A DNA stretch of 15,772 nt from Candidatus Gastranaerophilales bacterium (GCA_944325615.1 CALVAU010000170.1:1-15772); one strand, 5' to 3'; counted from the stretch's first letter, positions 9,061 to 15,772 are shown. Made by a program: numbers and translations. Notes: generated from the letters alone by a model not told the origin.

Positions 9061-9069
9061 TGTTATAAT
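9061..9069 (+). promoter_or_regulatory. Extended -10 promoter (TGTTATAAT) for the 109-residue gene
   Basis: TGT precedes a perfect TATAAT, an extended -10 arrangement that needs little -35 contact; no -35 is visible. Predicted start near 9076 leaves a short leader holding CGGAGA just before ATG 9095. It lies 34 bases after the giant gene's stop, so this gene can be transcribed separately. An A6T7 tract at 9042-9054 lies between them but is not a convincing terminator. Confidence 0.55.
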
Positions 9070-9094
9070 TGATAAATAAAACTCGGAGAAAAAA

Positions 9095-9424
9095 ATGATT
9101 TCAAAATTACAACAGACAAATCAAACTTCATTTCAAGGTTTTGCAAAGTTTAAAGGTGAGCCAAATGAGGTAAAGCATTTGGCAAAAAGATTTAAAAACC
9201 AATTCCCTGACAGTTTTGTATTTTCTGACAAAAAATCAGCAGATGAAAAGACATATTTTATTTTAACTGGCAAACATCAGAATAAATTTATAGATATTTT
9301 AGATAAATATCAATTTAGCGATTTAAAAAGAAATATTGAAGAATATATGGGTAAAAAAGCCAAGAAAATAAGCCTTGATAAAATAGAAAAAATTATTAAT
9401 TCCAAGAAAAAACTTTCATTCTGA
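9095..9424 (+). CDS. Small hypothetical protein with N-terminal SFQG motif
   Basis: The gene encodes 109 residues starting at an ATG preceded by CGGAGA. The product is basic (many Lys), has no signal peptide or membrane helix, and is probably cytoplasmic. A short polar N-terminus leads to TSFQGF at residues 11-16. A mixed alpha/beta stretch follows (with SFVF and TYFILTG as likely strands), then a Lys-rich helical C-terminus. I do not recognise the family. I recall short N-terminal FxG motifs in other proteins of gut Melainabacteria but cannot verify that here. The promoter directly upstream and the next small gene 34 bases downstream, with its own -10 box, suggest an independently controlled unit. 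Confidence 0.8.
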   Translation: MISKLQQTNQTSFQGFAKFKGEPNEVKHLAKRFKNQFPDSFVFSDKKSADEKTYFILTGKHQNKFIDILDKYQFSDLKRNIEEYMGKKAKKISLDKIEKIINSKKKLSF

Positions 9425-9430
9425 TTTCAT

Positions 9431-9436
9431 TATAAT
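9431..9436 (+). promoter_or_regulatory. -10 box for the 83-residue membrane protein gene
   Basis: A perfect TATAAT lies 7 bases after the previous stop codon and 23 bases before ATG 9459; no -35 or TG extension is visible. The surrounding TTATAATTTGATA closely resembles TTATAATTGATA upstream of the 9095 gene. The strong ribosome site AAGGGGGA (9445-9452) would be near the 5' end of the transcript. Confidence 0.4.
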
Positions 9437-9458
9437 TTGATATTAAGGGGGATTTATT

Positions 9459-9710
9459 ATGGCAATTCCTGCTGTAAATAGTGTGAATACAAAAAATTCT
9501 TTAAATAAACCTAAACAAAAATTTAATTACGTAACAATTACCGGCTATGGAGCTTTGGCACTAGGCACAGCGAGTGCAATAGCGGGTTATAAAAAGAAAA
9601 TCAAACCTCACAAATATCTTGCATATATTGCAGGAGCTTTAGCATTTGTACATACAGGAATTATTGAATTTTATCATCACAAAAGAAATAACGCAGCTAA
9701 AAAATCATAG
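9459..9710 (+). CDS. Small two-helix membrane protein, hypothetical
   Basis: The gene encodes 83 residues starting at ATG with AAGGGGGA 6 bases upstream. A polar N-terminal tail of about 23 residues leads to a first hydrophobic, glycine/alanine-rich helix (about 24-44). A Lys-rich turn (KKKIKPHK) follows, then a second helix (about 53-73) and a basic tail with paired His and Lys. By the positive-inside rule the Lys-rich loop should be cytoplasmic, putting both termini outside, although the basic C-tail argues against this, so topology is unsettled. I do not recognise the family. Its stop is 3 bases from the convergent recJ stop, leaving no room for a normal terminator. Confidence 0.75.
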   Translation: MAIPAVNSVNTKNSLNKPKQKFNYVTITGYGALALGTASAIAGYKKKIKPHKYLAYIAGALAFVHTGIIEFYHHKRNNAAKKS

Positions 9711-9713
9711 TTT

Positions 9714-12119
9714 TTATACAGGCTGAAGTTCTTTTGAATCAAAACTATTGTTTTCTAAAATGAAGTTTTCTATTTCAGAGATATCATCTTCTAAAAGGGA
9801 TTTTTGGAAGAGTTCACATTCTTCTGCCATATCTGAAATTAGTGCATATTTTGAGCTGTGAAGAATTTTTTCAAAATCATTTATTCCTGAATATTCAATT
9901 TTATAATGATGATTATCTTTTTCTAATATTTTTATAAACCCTTCATCTTCAAAAAGATTAAACATTAATTCGACAAGTTTTAAGGATTTACCCAAATGGC
10001 TTGCGCATCTCAACAATTCAACATTTCCATTATTGTTGTTTGATGCAAATTTAAGCATACCCGCAAAAGTCTTGATAAAATCTATATCTTCAAAATATTT
10101 AATTTCATAATTCATTAGATGAATAGATTTCGGTGACGTATCACTCAAAATTTGATGAAAAGCTTCACTATCAGCCGGATAATCAAAGAACATCAAAGCA
10201 TCGCAAGTTTTCAGATTTTCTCTTGTATAACATTTTTCGCTTAATGCTGAATATGGTCTTAATTTATCTCGAATTACTTTGCTTTCTGCAAAAATCATTA
10301 TATTATTTTTTGCAGTTTTTACATAATCATTTACCTGTGCAAGAATATCTGTTTTCTTGCGGTGGTCGTATATTTTTATGCTGTTTTGTGATTGTGCCGG
10401 ATCTTCTTCTTCTTTTAAGTATGGTGAATGGATATCATCTACAATCAGTTGAACAGTAGTATTTCCTTGATATTCGTTAATTTGCGGATGAAAAGCAACA
10501 TCTAAAGGGTCTCCTGCAACAAGTGAGATATCCCCTTCACTCCAACGAATACAGTTGAATTCGCTGTTTCCTGCATTTACTGTCAATCTCAAGTGATCTT
10601 TGTTTTCACCCATGAGCCTTTTTTCTTTTACCTTAAGCCCTTTCATTGCAAAAATCGGATTCGGATTTGCTTGCCCGAAAGGTTCCAATTGCGAAATCTG
10701 TTCTACCAAATCAACTGTGATATCATCTGCAGTCACTTCCAAATCGATATTTATAAAAGGTTTTAACTCTTTTCCGTTTGTCATTTCTTTTATAATTCGA
10801 TTAAGATTTTCTTTTACGAGTTTGAACGGTGTCTTTTCAGGCGAGAACGAAAGTCCTGCAGCGAGAGCGTGTCCGCCATATCCATCAAGCAAATCGCCTA
10901 TTGAATCTATTGCATCATATAAATGTACCCCTTCAATACTTCTTGCTGAACAGCGAATTTGTTTTGCTTCTTCATAATATGTCATCAAAAATGTCGGTTT
11001 ATAATACTTTTCAACAAGTTTTGAAGCAACAATCCCGATAATTCCGACTTTCCATTCGGGATTAAAAAGAATGATTGCAGGATTTTTATTCCCTTCTTTT
11101 TTAACCATTTCATCAGCTTGCAAAAAAGCTTCCTGACAAAGGTTTTGGCGTATTTTATTAAATTCATTCAAAGTTATCACAGCCATCTCGATTTCTTGAG
11201 GGTTGTCCGATAACATAACTTTTAAAGCTGCTTCTACAGTATCGAGTCTTCCTGAAGCGTTTATTCTCGGTGCGACTCCAAAGGCAATTTGCTCTGATGT
11301 AACGCCTTTTGATACGTTATATCCGGCACTTTCTAAAAGTCTTTTTATTCCTAAATGACGCCCTTGTGAGATTAAATCAAGTCCTTTCAATACGATATGA
11401 CGGTTTTCTCCGATTAGCGGAACTACATCGGCAATTGTGCCTACTGCTGCATAAGGCATAATATCAAATACATATTCAGATTTGTTGTAGTGTGCAAGAA
11501 GCGCTTGTGCTGTCTTAAAAGCAACTCCTACACCAGCCAAAGATGTAAGACTTTCAATTTCTTTTGCGGAAAGATTTTCATCAAGTGCATTTGGAGCTTT
11601 CGGGTTTATGATTGCATAAGCATTTGGCAATTCTTCAGGTGCTTCGTGGTGGTCAGTGATTATTACATCTATTTTGAAACTGTTCAAAAAACTCACTGCT
11701 TCATTGTTAGATATCCCGCAGTCAACGGTAATCAATACTTTAGGCTTGACTGTCGTCATAATTTTTACTAAAGCTTTTGTATCAAGTCCGTGTCCTTCTT
11801 TTTCACGATCAGGAATAAAATAATTTACGTCAGCTCCAAGATGAGAAAGAGTTCGGTATAAAAGTGAAGTTGATGTAACACCGTCAGCATCAAAGTCCCC
11901 ATAGATAATGATTTTTTCGTTATTATCTATTGCATTAGAAAGTCTTTCAATACATTTTTGCATATCTGTAAAAACGTATGGATCAGAAAGCTTTGTCTGC
12001 AAAGGATTTAGAAAATCTTTTATCTCTTGTTCAGTTTTTATTCCTCTTGTTGCAAGCAATCTTTTAATTAATGAACTTTCATTTACTTCGCTATCTTTAA
12101 TTATCCACTCTTTATGCAT
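9714..12119 (-). CDS. recJ: Single-stranded-DNA-specific exonuclease RecJ
   Basis: The gene encodes 801 residues, the long form seen in Firmicutes-like RecJ (B. subtilis RecJ is about this size). RecJ degrades single-stranded DNA 5'-3' in recombination and mismatch or base-excision repair, using Mn2+/Mg2+. DHH phosphoesterase motifs are all present: DFDADG (75-80), VDCG (132-135), DHH (156-158), GTIADVVPL (227-235) and APRINASGRLD (283-293). The DHHA1 part carries GGHALAAG (415-422). An OB-fold region (about 450-550) containing LEPFGQANP follows, then a C-terminal domain of about 220 residues of the RecJ_C kind. ATG 12119 is preferred because GGGAGAAGG lies directly upstream; a GTG at 12131 would precede that site. 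It is convergent with the small + genes and divergent from the 12347 gene. Confidence 0.97.
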   Translation of the reverse strand: MHKEWIIKDSEVNESSLIKRLLATRGIKTEQEIKDFLNPLQTKLSDPYVFTDMQKCIERLSNAIDNNEKIIIYGDFDADGVTSTSLLYRTLSHLGADVNYFIPDREKEGHGLDTKALVKIMTTVKPKVLITVDCGISNNEAVSFLNSFKIDVIITDHHEAPEELPNAYAIINPKAPNALDENLSAKEIESLTSLAGVGVAFKTAQALLAHYNKSEYVFDIMPYAAVGTIADVVPLIGENRHIVLKGLDLISQGRHLGIKRLLESAGYNVSKGVTSEQIAFGVAPRINASGRLDTVEAALKVMLSDNPQEIEMAVITLNEFNKIRQNLCQEAFLQADEMVKKEGNKNPAIILFNPEWKVGIIGIVASKLVEKYYKPTFLMTYYEEAKQIRCSARSIEGVHLYDAIDSIGDLLDGYGGHALAAGLSFSPEKTPFKLVKENLNRIIKEMTNGKELKPFINIDLEVTADDITVDLVEQISQLEPFGQANPNPIFAMKGLKVKEKRLMGENKDHLRLTVNAGNSEFNCIRWSEGDISLVAGDPLDVAFHPQINEYQGNTTVQLIVDDIHSPYLKEEEDPAQSQNSIKIYDHRKKTDILAQVNDYVKTAKNNIMIFAESKVIRDKLRPYSALSEKCYTRENLKTCDALMFFDYPADSEAFHQILSDTSPKSIHLMNYEIKYFEDIDFIKTFAGMLKFASNNNNGNVELLRCASHLGKSLKLVELMFNLFEDEGFIKILEKDNHHYKIEYSGINDFEKILHSSKYALISDMAEECELFQKSLLEDDISEIENFILENNSFDSKELQPV

Positions 12120-12120
12120 A

Positions 12121-12129
12121 CCTTCTCCC
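12121..12129 (-). promoter_or_regulatory. Ribosome binding site that sets the recJ start
   Basis: GGGAGAAGG on the minus strand puts GGAG 5 bases before ATG 12119. The GTG at 12131 overlaps the upstream side of this site and has no site of its own, so the shorter reading is favoured. Confidence 0.7.
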
Positions 12130-12141
12130 ACTTATAATTCA

Positions 12142-12150
12142 AATATAGCA
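12142..12150 (-). promoter_or_regulatory. Likely extended -10 promoter for recJ (TGCTATATT)
   Basis: TGC followed by TATATT on the minus strand predicts a start near 12135 and a leader of about 16 bases holding the recJ ribosome site. There is no good -35 at normal spacing. The divergent promoter of the 12347 gene begins about 33 bases away. Confidence 0.4.
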
Positions 12151-12180
12151 TGAAAAACTATATCTATCTATTTATGTCAT

Positions 12181-12200
12181 ACTTTACAAAACTTTACAAA
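12181..12200 (+). repeat. Perfect tandem 10-bp repeat over the -35 region
   Basis: ACTTTACAAA occurs twice in a row. The first copy supplies the TTTACA -35 hexamer; the second lies in the spacer. It could be a regulator site covering about one helical turn per copy, or simple AT-rich repetition. Confidence 0.5.
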
Positions 12201-12211
12201 CATGATATAAT
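12183..12211 (+). promoter_or_regulatory. Strong sigma70-type promoter for the 119-residue gene
   Basis: TTTACA (12183-12188), a 17-base spacer, and TATAAT (12206-12211) preceded by TGA form a near-consensus promoter with extended -10. Transcription should begin near 12218, leaving an unusually long leader of about 129 bases before ATG 12347. Confidence 0.75.
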
Positions 12212-12260
12212 GCTGTAAGCCTTGCGGTATAAGGGTTTTAAGAATTTGCTGAATTTTTAA

Positions 12261-12298
12261 ACGGAAATTTTATTTAAGTTCAAATAAAAAAGTGCCGT
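12261..12298 (+). promoter_or_regulatory. Hairpin in the 5' leader of the 119-residue gene
   Basis: ACGG (12261-12264) pairs with CCGT (12295-12298), and inside it TTTTATTT (12268-12275) pairs with AAATAAAA (12282-12289) around a 6-base loop. It sits midway in the leader, about 48 bases before the start codon, leaving the AGGAAGG ribosome site free. No known riboswitch class was recognised. A stability or translation-control element is possible; its A/U-rich upper stem is weak. Confidence 0.35.
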
Positions 12299-12346
12299 AA
12301 ATGGGTATATAGATAGTAAGTAAGTTTATATAGGAAGGATTTTGCT

Positions 12347-12706
12347 ATGTCTCTCGACCCCGTAAACAAAGACGTGAAAGTTACCCCTGCGGATTTGCCT
12401 GAGTTTAATTTTGAGTTAGGTGATTCCGAACAAAAAAAACTTGAAGAAAAAGCCAGCATCTTCGTAAACAAAAAATTCGTACCGGTAGATGATGAAATCA
12501 GACTTGCTGATGTGGGAAAAGACGGTAAAAAAATTATTTATGAAAATGTTGAAAAAGGTCAAATGCATTTAGCTAAAAGTCAGACTGATCTTGCAGAAGA
12601 GGTAATTAACAATGAAGATAATACTCAAATATCCAAAATTTTTGGAGGATTATTTGGCAAATCCAAGAGTATCTTTAACAAAAAAGATAATGATGACTTG
12701 TTCTAA
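12347..12706 (+). CDS. Acidic hypothetical protein with DDLF C-terminus
   Basis: The gene encodes 119 residues starting at ATG with AGGAAGGA (12332-12339) 7 bases upstream. No signal peptide or membrane segment is seen, so it is likely cytoplasmic. The first 25 residues are proline-containing and probably extended. A charged helix then leads to a short beta-like core (about 38-70, with FVPVDDEIRL and KKIIYENV). A helical stretch (about 72-88) follows, then a glycine/phenylalanine-containing linker and a Lys/Asp-rich tail ending NDDLF. I do not recognise the family. The acidic tail ending in Leu-Phe recalls protein-binding tails such as that of SSB or clamp-binding peptides, which is suggestive only. 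A strong promoter and long leader suggest substantial expression. It is followed by two hairpins, the second a terminator. Confidence 0.85.
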   Translation: MSLDPVNKDVKVTPADLPEFNFELGDSEQKKLEEKASIFVNKKFVPVDDEIRLADVGKDGKKIIYENVEKGQMHLAKSQTDLAEEVINNEDNTQISKIFGGLFGKSKSIFNKKDNDDLF

Positions 12707-12725
12707 TTAGTATGAAAAAGATTTG

Positions 12726-12758
12726 AACGCGCCCGATTTTATAAAATGTGGGCGCGTT
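12726..12758. other. GC-rich 9-bp hairpin in the AT-rich spacer
   Basis: AACGCGCCC (12726-12734) and GGGCGCGTT (12750-12758) are perfect inverted arms. The loop holds ATTTTATAAAAT, itself palindromic, so the stem could extend. No T run follows on the + strand, so it is not a standard terminator. It may protect the 3' end of the upstream transcript, or be a small mobile palindrome. Confidence 0.55.
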
Positions 12759-12771
12759 GTGTGAGTATTAA

Positions 12772-12795
12772 AAAAGCGGGTTTAATCCCGCTTTT
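12772..12795. terminator. Bidirectional rho-independent terminator
   Basis: AAAAGCGGG and CCCGCTTTT form a 9-bp stem with a 6-base loop. On the + strand it is followed by four T; on the minus strand by six T. It therefore fits the end of both the 12347 gene and the convergent peptidase gene, whose stop codon is 21 bases away. Confidence 0.85.
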
Positions 12796-12816
12796 AATGT
12801 ATTAATGATTTTTTAT

Positions 12817-14037
12817 TTACTGAACAGCTACTGATTGACCGTTTGTCATTTGATTGATAACTTCGATTGCTTTTAGTAGTTGAACATCTTTTTTGTTTTT
12901 AATATCATCCTCACTTAATTCAACAACGATATCAGGAGTTATACCTTTTTTGTTGATATCTGTGCCGTTTGGTGTCAGATATTTTTGGATTGTAATATTG
13001 ATACCTGCTTCGTATGGAAGTTTGTTAATTTCTTGAACAAGTCCTTTTCCGAAAGATTGTTCACCAACGATTACAGCTCTGTGGTTATCTTTCATTGCTC
13101 CTGAGAAAATTTCGCTTGCAGAAGCTGAGCCTTTATTGATGAGTACAACAACCGGTTTTGTAGTTACGACTCCTCTGTTTGCTCTTGAAGTTTCTTTATA
13201 TCCGTCTCTATCGACTGTTGATACGATAGTTCCGCCATCCAAGAACATATCTGAGATATAGATTGCATTGCTTAAAAGTCCGCCTGGATTTGAGCGAAGG
13301 TCAATGATATAACCTTTTTTGTACTGTCCGTCAGAAAGTATTGTTCTAAATTCTGCAGCAGCATTACGACTAATAAATGAGCTGAGTCTGATGTATGAAA
13401 TATCATCAGGAATTTTTGTCTCAAGCGGTGTTTTTAGTGAAATTGATTTTACTTCAATTTCTGCACGTGTAATGGTATATTTTTTAGGTTCCATGTCTTT
13501 GCGTTTGATAAGCAAAGTAACTTGTGTTCCTTCTTTTCCTCTGATTTTATCAGCAGCTTTATCAACTGTTATACCTTTTGTTGATACACCGTCAATTTCA
13601 AGAATTTCATCATCAGCTTTTAGTCCTGCTCTTTCTGCAGGAGTATCTTCAATTGGGGCAATTACCATTAATTTCCCGTCTTTGACACCGATTTGAATAC
13701 CGATACCTTTCAAAGAACCCTTGATTGAGCTGGTTTCTTCAGCAAATTCTTTCGGATCCATAAATTTTGTATATGGGTCGTTCAAGCTCGCAACCATTGT
13801 ATTGATTGCAACATAAGCATCTTCATTTGTTCTTATATAGTTATCATATTTATGGCGCCATTTATTCCAGTTTTGAGCATTGTTAGTCTGGTCAACGAAT
13901 TTTGTATTAATAAGCCTCCAAACATTATCGTATAATTCTACGGGAGTGTAGGCAAAAACGTTGTCTCTAATAATCCAGCCAAACAGGATTACGAAAACAC
14001 CCATAAAGATAAAACTTTTTCTCATAATGTTTCTCAT
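12817..14037 (-). CDS. ctpA: S41 family C-terminal processing peptidase (CtpA/Prc type)
   Basis: The gene encodes 406 residues, normal for a CtpA-type peptidase. The N-terminus (about 8-29) is a hydrophobic segment ending VFA, so it is either a cleaved signal peptide or a membrane anchor, and the enzyme works in the cell envelope. A PDZ domain spans about 106-180 (LKGIGIQIG, APAERAG-like TPAERAG, DEILEIDG). The protease core follows, with RSNPGG (248-253). The catalytic dyad is predicted as S306 in GSASASEIFSGA and K331 in SFGKG, 25 residues apart as in known members, with E309 three after the Ser. The family cleaves proteins near their C-terminus. ATG 14037 is the first possible start because a stop precedes it in frame. 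The GGAGG lies 13 bases upstream, rather far. The start overlaps the stop of a small ORF. The paralogue name is not certain. Confidence 0.95.
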   Translation of the reverse strand: MRNIMRKSFIFMGVFVILFGWIIRDNVFAYTPVELYDNVWRLINTKFVDQTNNAQNWNKWRHKYDNYIRTNEDAYVAINTMVASLNDPYTKFMDPKEFAEETSSIKGSLKGIGIQIGVKDGKLMVIAPIEDTPAERAGLKADDEILEIDGVSTKGITVDKAADKIRGKEGTQVTLLIKRKDMEPKKYTITRAEIEVKSISLKTPLETKIPDDISYIRLSSFISRNAAAEFRTILSDGQYKKGYIIDLRSNPGGLLSNAIYISDMFLDGGTIVSTVDRDGYKETSRANRGVVTTKPVVVLINKGSASASEIFSGAMKDNHRAVIVGEQSFGKGLVQEINKLPYEAGINITIQKYLTPNGTDINKKGITPDIVVELSEDDIKNKKDVQLLKAIEVINQMTNGQSVAVQ

Positions 14038-14129
14038 TCTTTAACTTTTTCCTCCAAATCACTCATAATTTCATTACCTGTTGCACAACCTGTATTTACC
14101 ATGATGTTTTTTCTTAAAATTTGTTTCAT
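14034..14129 (-). CDS. Possible 31-residue small ORF coupled to the peptidase gene
   Basis: An ATG at 14129 opens 31 codons ending in TGA that overlaps the peptidase start codon as ATGA. Such overlaps often couple translation, which would help a gene whose GGAGG is 13 bases from its ATG; that GGAGG lies inside this small ORF. The peptide begins MKQILRKN, contains one Cys, and ends in an acidic/Lys-rich helix; it has no membrane segment. It lies about 38 bases after a predicted transcription start but has no clear ribosome site of its own, which weakens the case. It could be a real small protein, a leader peptide, or chance. Confidence 0.35.
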   Translation of the reverse strand: MKQILRKNIMVNTGCATGNEIMSDLEEKVKE

Positions 14130-14173
14130 GTCTATATAGTAAAGTGCGATATTACTCTCATGAGTATGCAAAT

Positions 14174-14182
14174 ATTATATCA
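14174..14182 (-). promoter_or_regulatory. Extended -10 promoter upstream of the small ORF and peptidase gene
   Basis: TGATATAAT on the minus strand matches, base for base, the extended -10 of the 12347 gene. No good -35 is visible. Predicted start is near 14167, just before TACTC-ATGA-GAGTA (a 5-bp inverted repeat at 14153-14166), which could be an operator or a 5' hairpin. This would let the peptidase be made apart from aroB. Confidence 0.5.
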
Positions 14183-14205
14183 TAGTTGCTTGTAAAAAGC
14201 AGGTT

Positions 14206-15282
14206 TTAGTCAAAATATTTTAAAATTTCGTTATCAAACATTTTGTATTCTTTTACAAGTGCATAATCTATCGGTAATATAAAGATTATATTTTCTGAAG
14301 TTGCTTTTTTGTCCATTTTCATAACGGAAATTACTTTTTTGATATCGAAATCAGGAATTTTTTTGAAATTGTATTTTTTTATCAAATCTTCTGCAATAAA
14401 TTTGTAGCTTTCGACAATAATTCCCATTTTTTGCGCATAGTTAAAGACAAATTCAATTCCTTTGACAACGGCTTCTCCGTGGGTGTATTTTTTGTAATTG
14501 GTAAGTTTTTCAACCGCATGGGCGTAGGTGTGTCCGAAGTTAAGAATTTTTCTGAGACCGCCTTCTTTTTCATCCTGCTCTACAACGGAAATTTTTAAAG
14601 AAATACAGCTTTTGATAAGTTCTTCAATTATTTTATCGTCTTGAGCGAGTATATTTTCAGAATTGAGTGAAAGGAAATTTATCAAGTTGTATTCTTCTGG
14701 ACATTTACAGCTTTTTTCGATAAACGCATATTTTATAACTTCGCCAAGCCCTGTTTTGAATTGTCTGTCATCAAGAGTTTTCAAAAAGTTTGTATTGATT
14801 ATCACCGCATCGGGCTGATAAAAACTACCTATTAAGTTTTTGCCAAAATCCGTATCAATTCCTGTTTTGCCGCCTACTGAACTGTCAACGCAGGCAAGAA
14901 GGGTTGTCGGTATTTGTATAAGATGAATTCCCCTCATATACGTAGAGGCTGCAAATCCTGCAATATCTCCGCATACACCACCGCCTATTGCGACTATAAA
15001 ATCATTTCTGGTGAGTTTGAGTTTGAGTGCAAAATTTAAAATTTTTTGATAAGTCTTGAAATTCTTTTCTTTTTCCCCGTCTTTCAAAATAAAAGTTTTG
15101 TTCTTGGGAAAGTTAAGAATTTTGCCGTAAAGTTTATATACTTTTTGACTTATTACTATTAGAAAATTGTTTTTCCCGATGATATTTGTGATTTCATAGT
15201 ACAAATCTTTGATTTCGTTGTTGTTAATCGTTATCGGATAAGTTTTTTCGGATGCATTGATTTTGACGTTTAAATTAAGCAT
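14206..15282 (-). CDS. aroB: 3-dehydroquinate synthase
   Basis: The gene encodes 358 residues, the usual family length. The enzyme converts DAHP to 3-dehydroquinate, the second step of the shikimate pathway, in the cytoplasm, using NAD+ and a divalent metal. Visible motifs: DGEKEKNF (68-74 region); the NAD-binding GGGVCGDIAGFAAS (100-113); IPTTLLACVDSSVGGKTGID (124-143); KNLIGSFYQP (148-157); and GLGEVIKYA. Metal ligands are predicted as E181, H251 (NFGHTYAHA) and H268 (HGEAV). All key residues are present. The start overlaps the end of aroK by 8 bases, and its GGAG (15289-15292) sits inside aroK 6 bases upstream, so the two are co-transcribed. No clear terminator follows the stop. Confidence 0.97.
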   Translation of the reverse strand: MLNLNVKINASEKTYPITINNNEIKDLYYEITNIIGKNNFLIVISQKVYKLYGKILNFPKNKTFILKDGEKEKNFKTYQKILNFALKLKLTRNDFIVAIGGGVCGDIAGFAASTYMRGIHLIQIPTTLLACVDSSVGGKTGIDTDFGKNLIGSFYQPDAVIINTNFLKTLDDRQFKTGLGEVIKYAFIEKSCKCPEEYNLINFLSLNSENILAQDDKIIEELIKSCISLKISVVEQDEKEGGLRKILNFGHTYAHAVEKLTNYKKYTHGEAVVKGIEFVFNYAQKMGIIVESYKFIAEDLIKKYNFKKIPDFDIKKVISVMKMDKKATSENIIFILPIDYALVKEYKMFDNEILKYFD

Positions 15283-15772
15283 TTATAACTCCAAGAATTT
15301 CTTCGGCAATCTCTGCCGGAGTTTTGTTATCGGTATCTATTGTATAATCAGCTTTTTGGTAATTTTTTTCACGAAGTGAGAGGATATGTTGGATTTTTTC
15401 AAGTGAAAAATGTTTTTTTAAAAGCGGTCTGTGTGTCTCAGCTTTAATCCTTTCAAATATCATTTCAGGAGAAGCTTTTAAAAATATGACGGTTGAATTT
15501 TCCTGAAAACGTCTTCTGTTATCGGGATTTTCAAAAGCTCCGCCTCCTGCGGAGATAATCTGTAAATCATTTTGTGTGAATTGCTTGATTTTATTACTCT
15601 CAAGTTCTCTAAAATGAGGTTCTCCGTATTTTAGAAAAATCTCTGAAATCTTTTTCCCAGTGCTTTTTTCGATTTCATCGTCAATATCGACAAGTTTAAA
15701 GTCAGGTAAAACTTTTGACAGTTCTTTAGCCACCGTCGTCTTACCGCAGCCCATCATTCCGATAAGTGTTAC
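15275..15772 (-). CDS. aroK: Shikimate kinase, N-terminus cut by window edge
   Basis: The last 165 residues are visible and open at the right edge. The enzyme phosphorylates shikimate at the 3-hydroxyl with ATP in the cytoplasm. Counting from the first visible residue, the P-loop GMMGCGKT has its Lys at 11. Shikimate-site residues appear in family order: D29 and D31 (VDIDDEIE), R55 (HFRELE), G76-G78 (AGGGAF). The lid arginine R115 is in HRPLL and R134 in LREKNY. Offsets from the M. tuberculosis enzyme imply only about four residues are missing. The Met 15757 is inside the P-loop region and is not the true start; the reading frame continues upstream as VTLIG. Together with aroB this makes a shikimate operon. 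Confidence 0.95.
   Translation of the reverse strand, partial: VTLIGMMGCGKTTVAKELSKVLPDFKLVDIDDEIEKSTGKKISEIFLKYGEPHFRELESNKIKQFTQNDLQIISAGGGAFENPDNRRRFQENSTVIFLKASPEMIFERIKAETHRPLLKKHFSLEKIQHILSLREKNYQKADYTIDTDNKTPAEIAEEILGVINA

Noticed and set aside
12120..12131. GTG 12131 as the recJ start
   Set aside because: It would lie upstream of the good GGGAGAAGG site, which instead serves ATG 12119; the extra residues MGEG match no part of RecJ.
10133..12153. Plus-strand ORFs antisense to recJ, up to 125 codons
   Set aside because: recJ motifs are fully intact on the other strand and these products look like reversed coding sequence.
13319..13696. Plus-strand ORF of 125 codons antisense to the peptidase gene
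   Set aside because: It lies wholly inside the PDZ and protease core coding region and has a Ser/Ile-rich shadow composition.
14184..14200. Terminator after aroB from TGCTT-GTAAA-AAGCA
   Set aside because: The stem is only 5 bp and on the minus strand it is not followed by a T run; it lies within the promoter region of the next gene.

Overview
This is an AT-rich bacterial window. Gene content and protein style (several proteins rich in Lys, Asn, Asp and Glu, a very large multidomain protein, and a small protein with an N-terminal SFQG-type motif) suggest a gut Gastranaerophilales/Melainabacteria-like lineage. That placement is inference; the housekeeping genes alone (recJ, S41 peptidase, aroB, aroK) fit many bacteria. 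TGA is used as a stop codon, so the standard bacterial code applies.

Left edge (1-330): a run of hairpins on the minus strand carries sequence marks of a yybP-ykoY (manganese) riboswitch whose 3' part and target gene lie outside the window. An AT-rich divergent spacer follows. From 343 to 9027 a single + strand gene encodes a protein of about 2,890 residues. It has a helical N-terminus, a glycine-rich hydrophobic block, tandem 34-residue helical repeats inside a very long helical region, an HD metal-dependent phosphohydrolase-type domain, and an unassigned C-terminal domain. This is the most unusual object here. Two small + strand genes follow (9095-9424, 9459-9710), each with its own TATAAT box; the second encodes a two-helix membrane protein.

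Right half: recJ (minus, 9714-12119) is convergent with the small genes and divergent from an acidic 119-residue unknown protein (12347-12706), which has a strong promoter and a structured 5' leader. Two hairpins, the second a bidirectional terminator, separate that gene from a minus-strand group: aroK (shikimate kinase, cut by the right edge) overlapping aroB (3-dehydroquinate synthase), then a likely separate promoter driving a 31-codon small ORF that overlaps the start of an S41 C-terminal processing peptidase by 4 bases.

Together the window holds part of the shikimate pathway, DNA repair, envelope proteolysis, and a lineage-specific region dominated by the giant HD protein. No CRISPR array, insertion sequence, rRNA or tRNA was seen.
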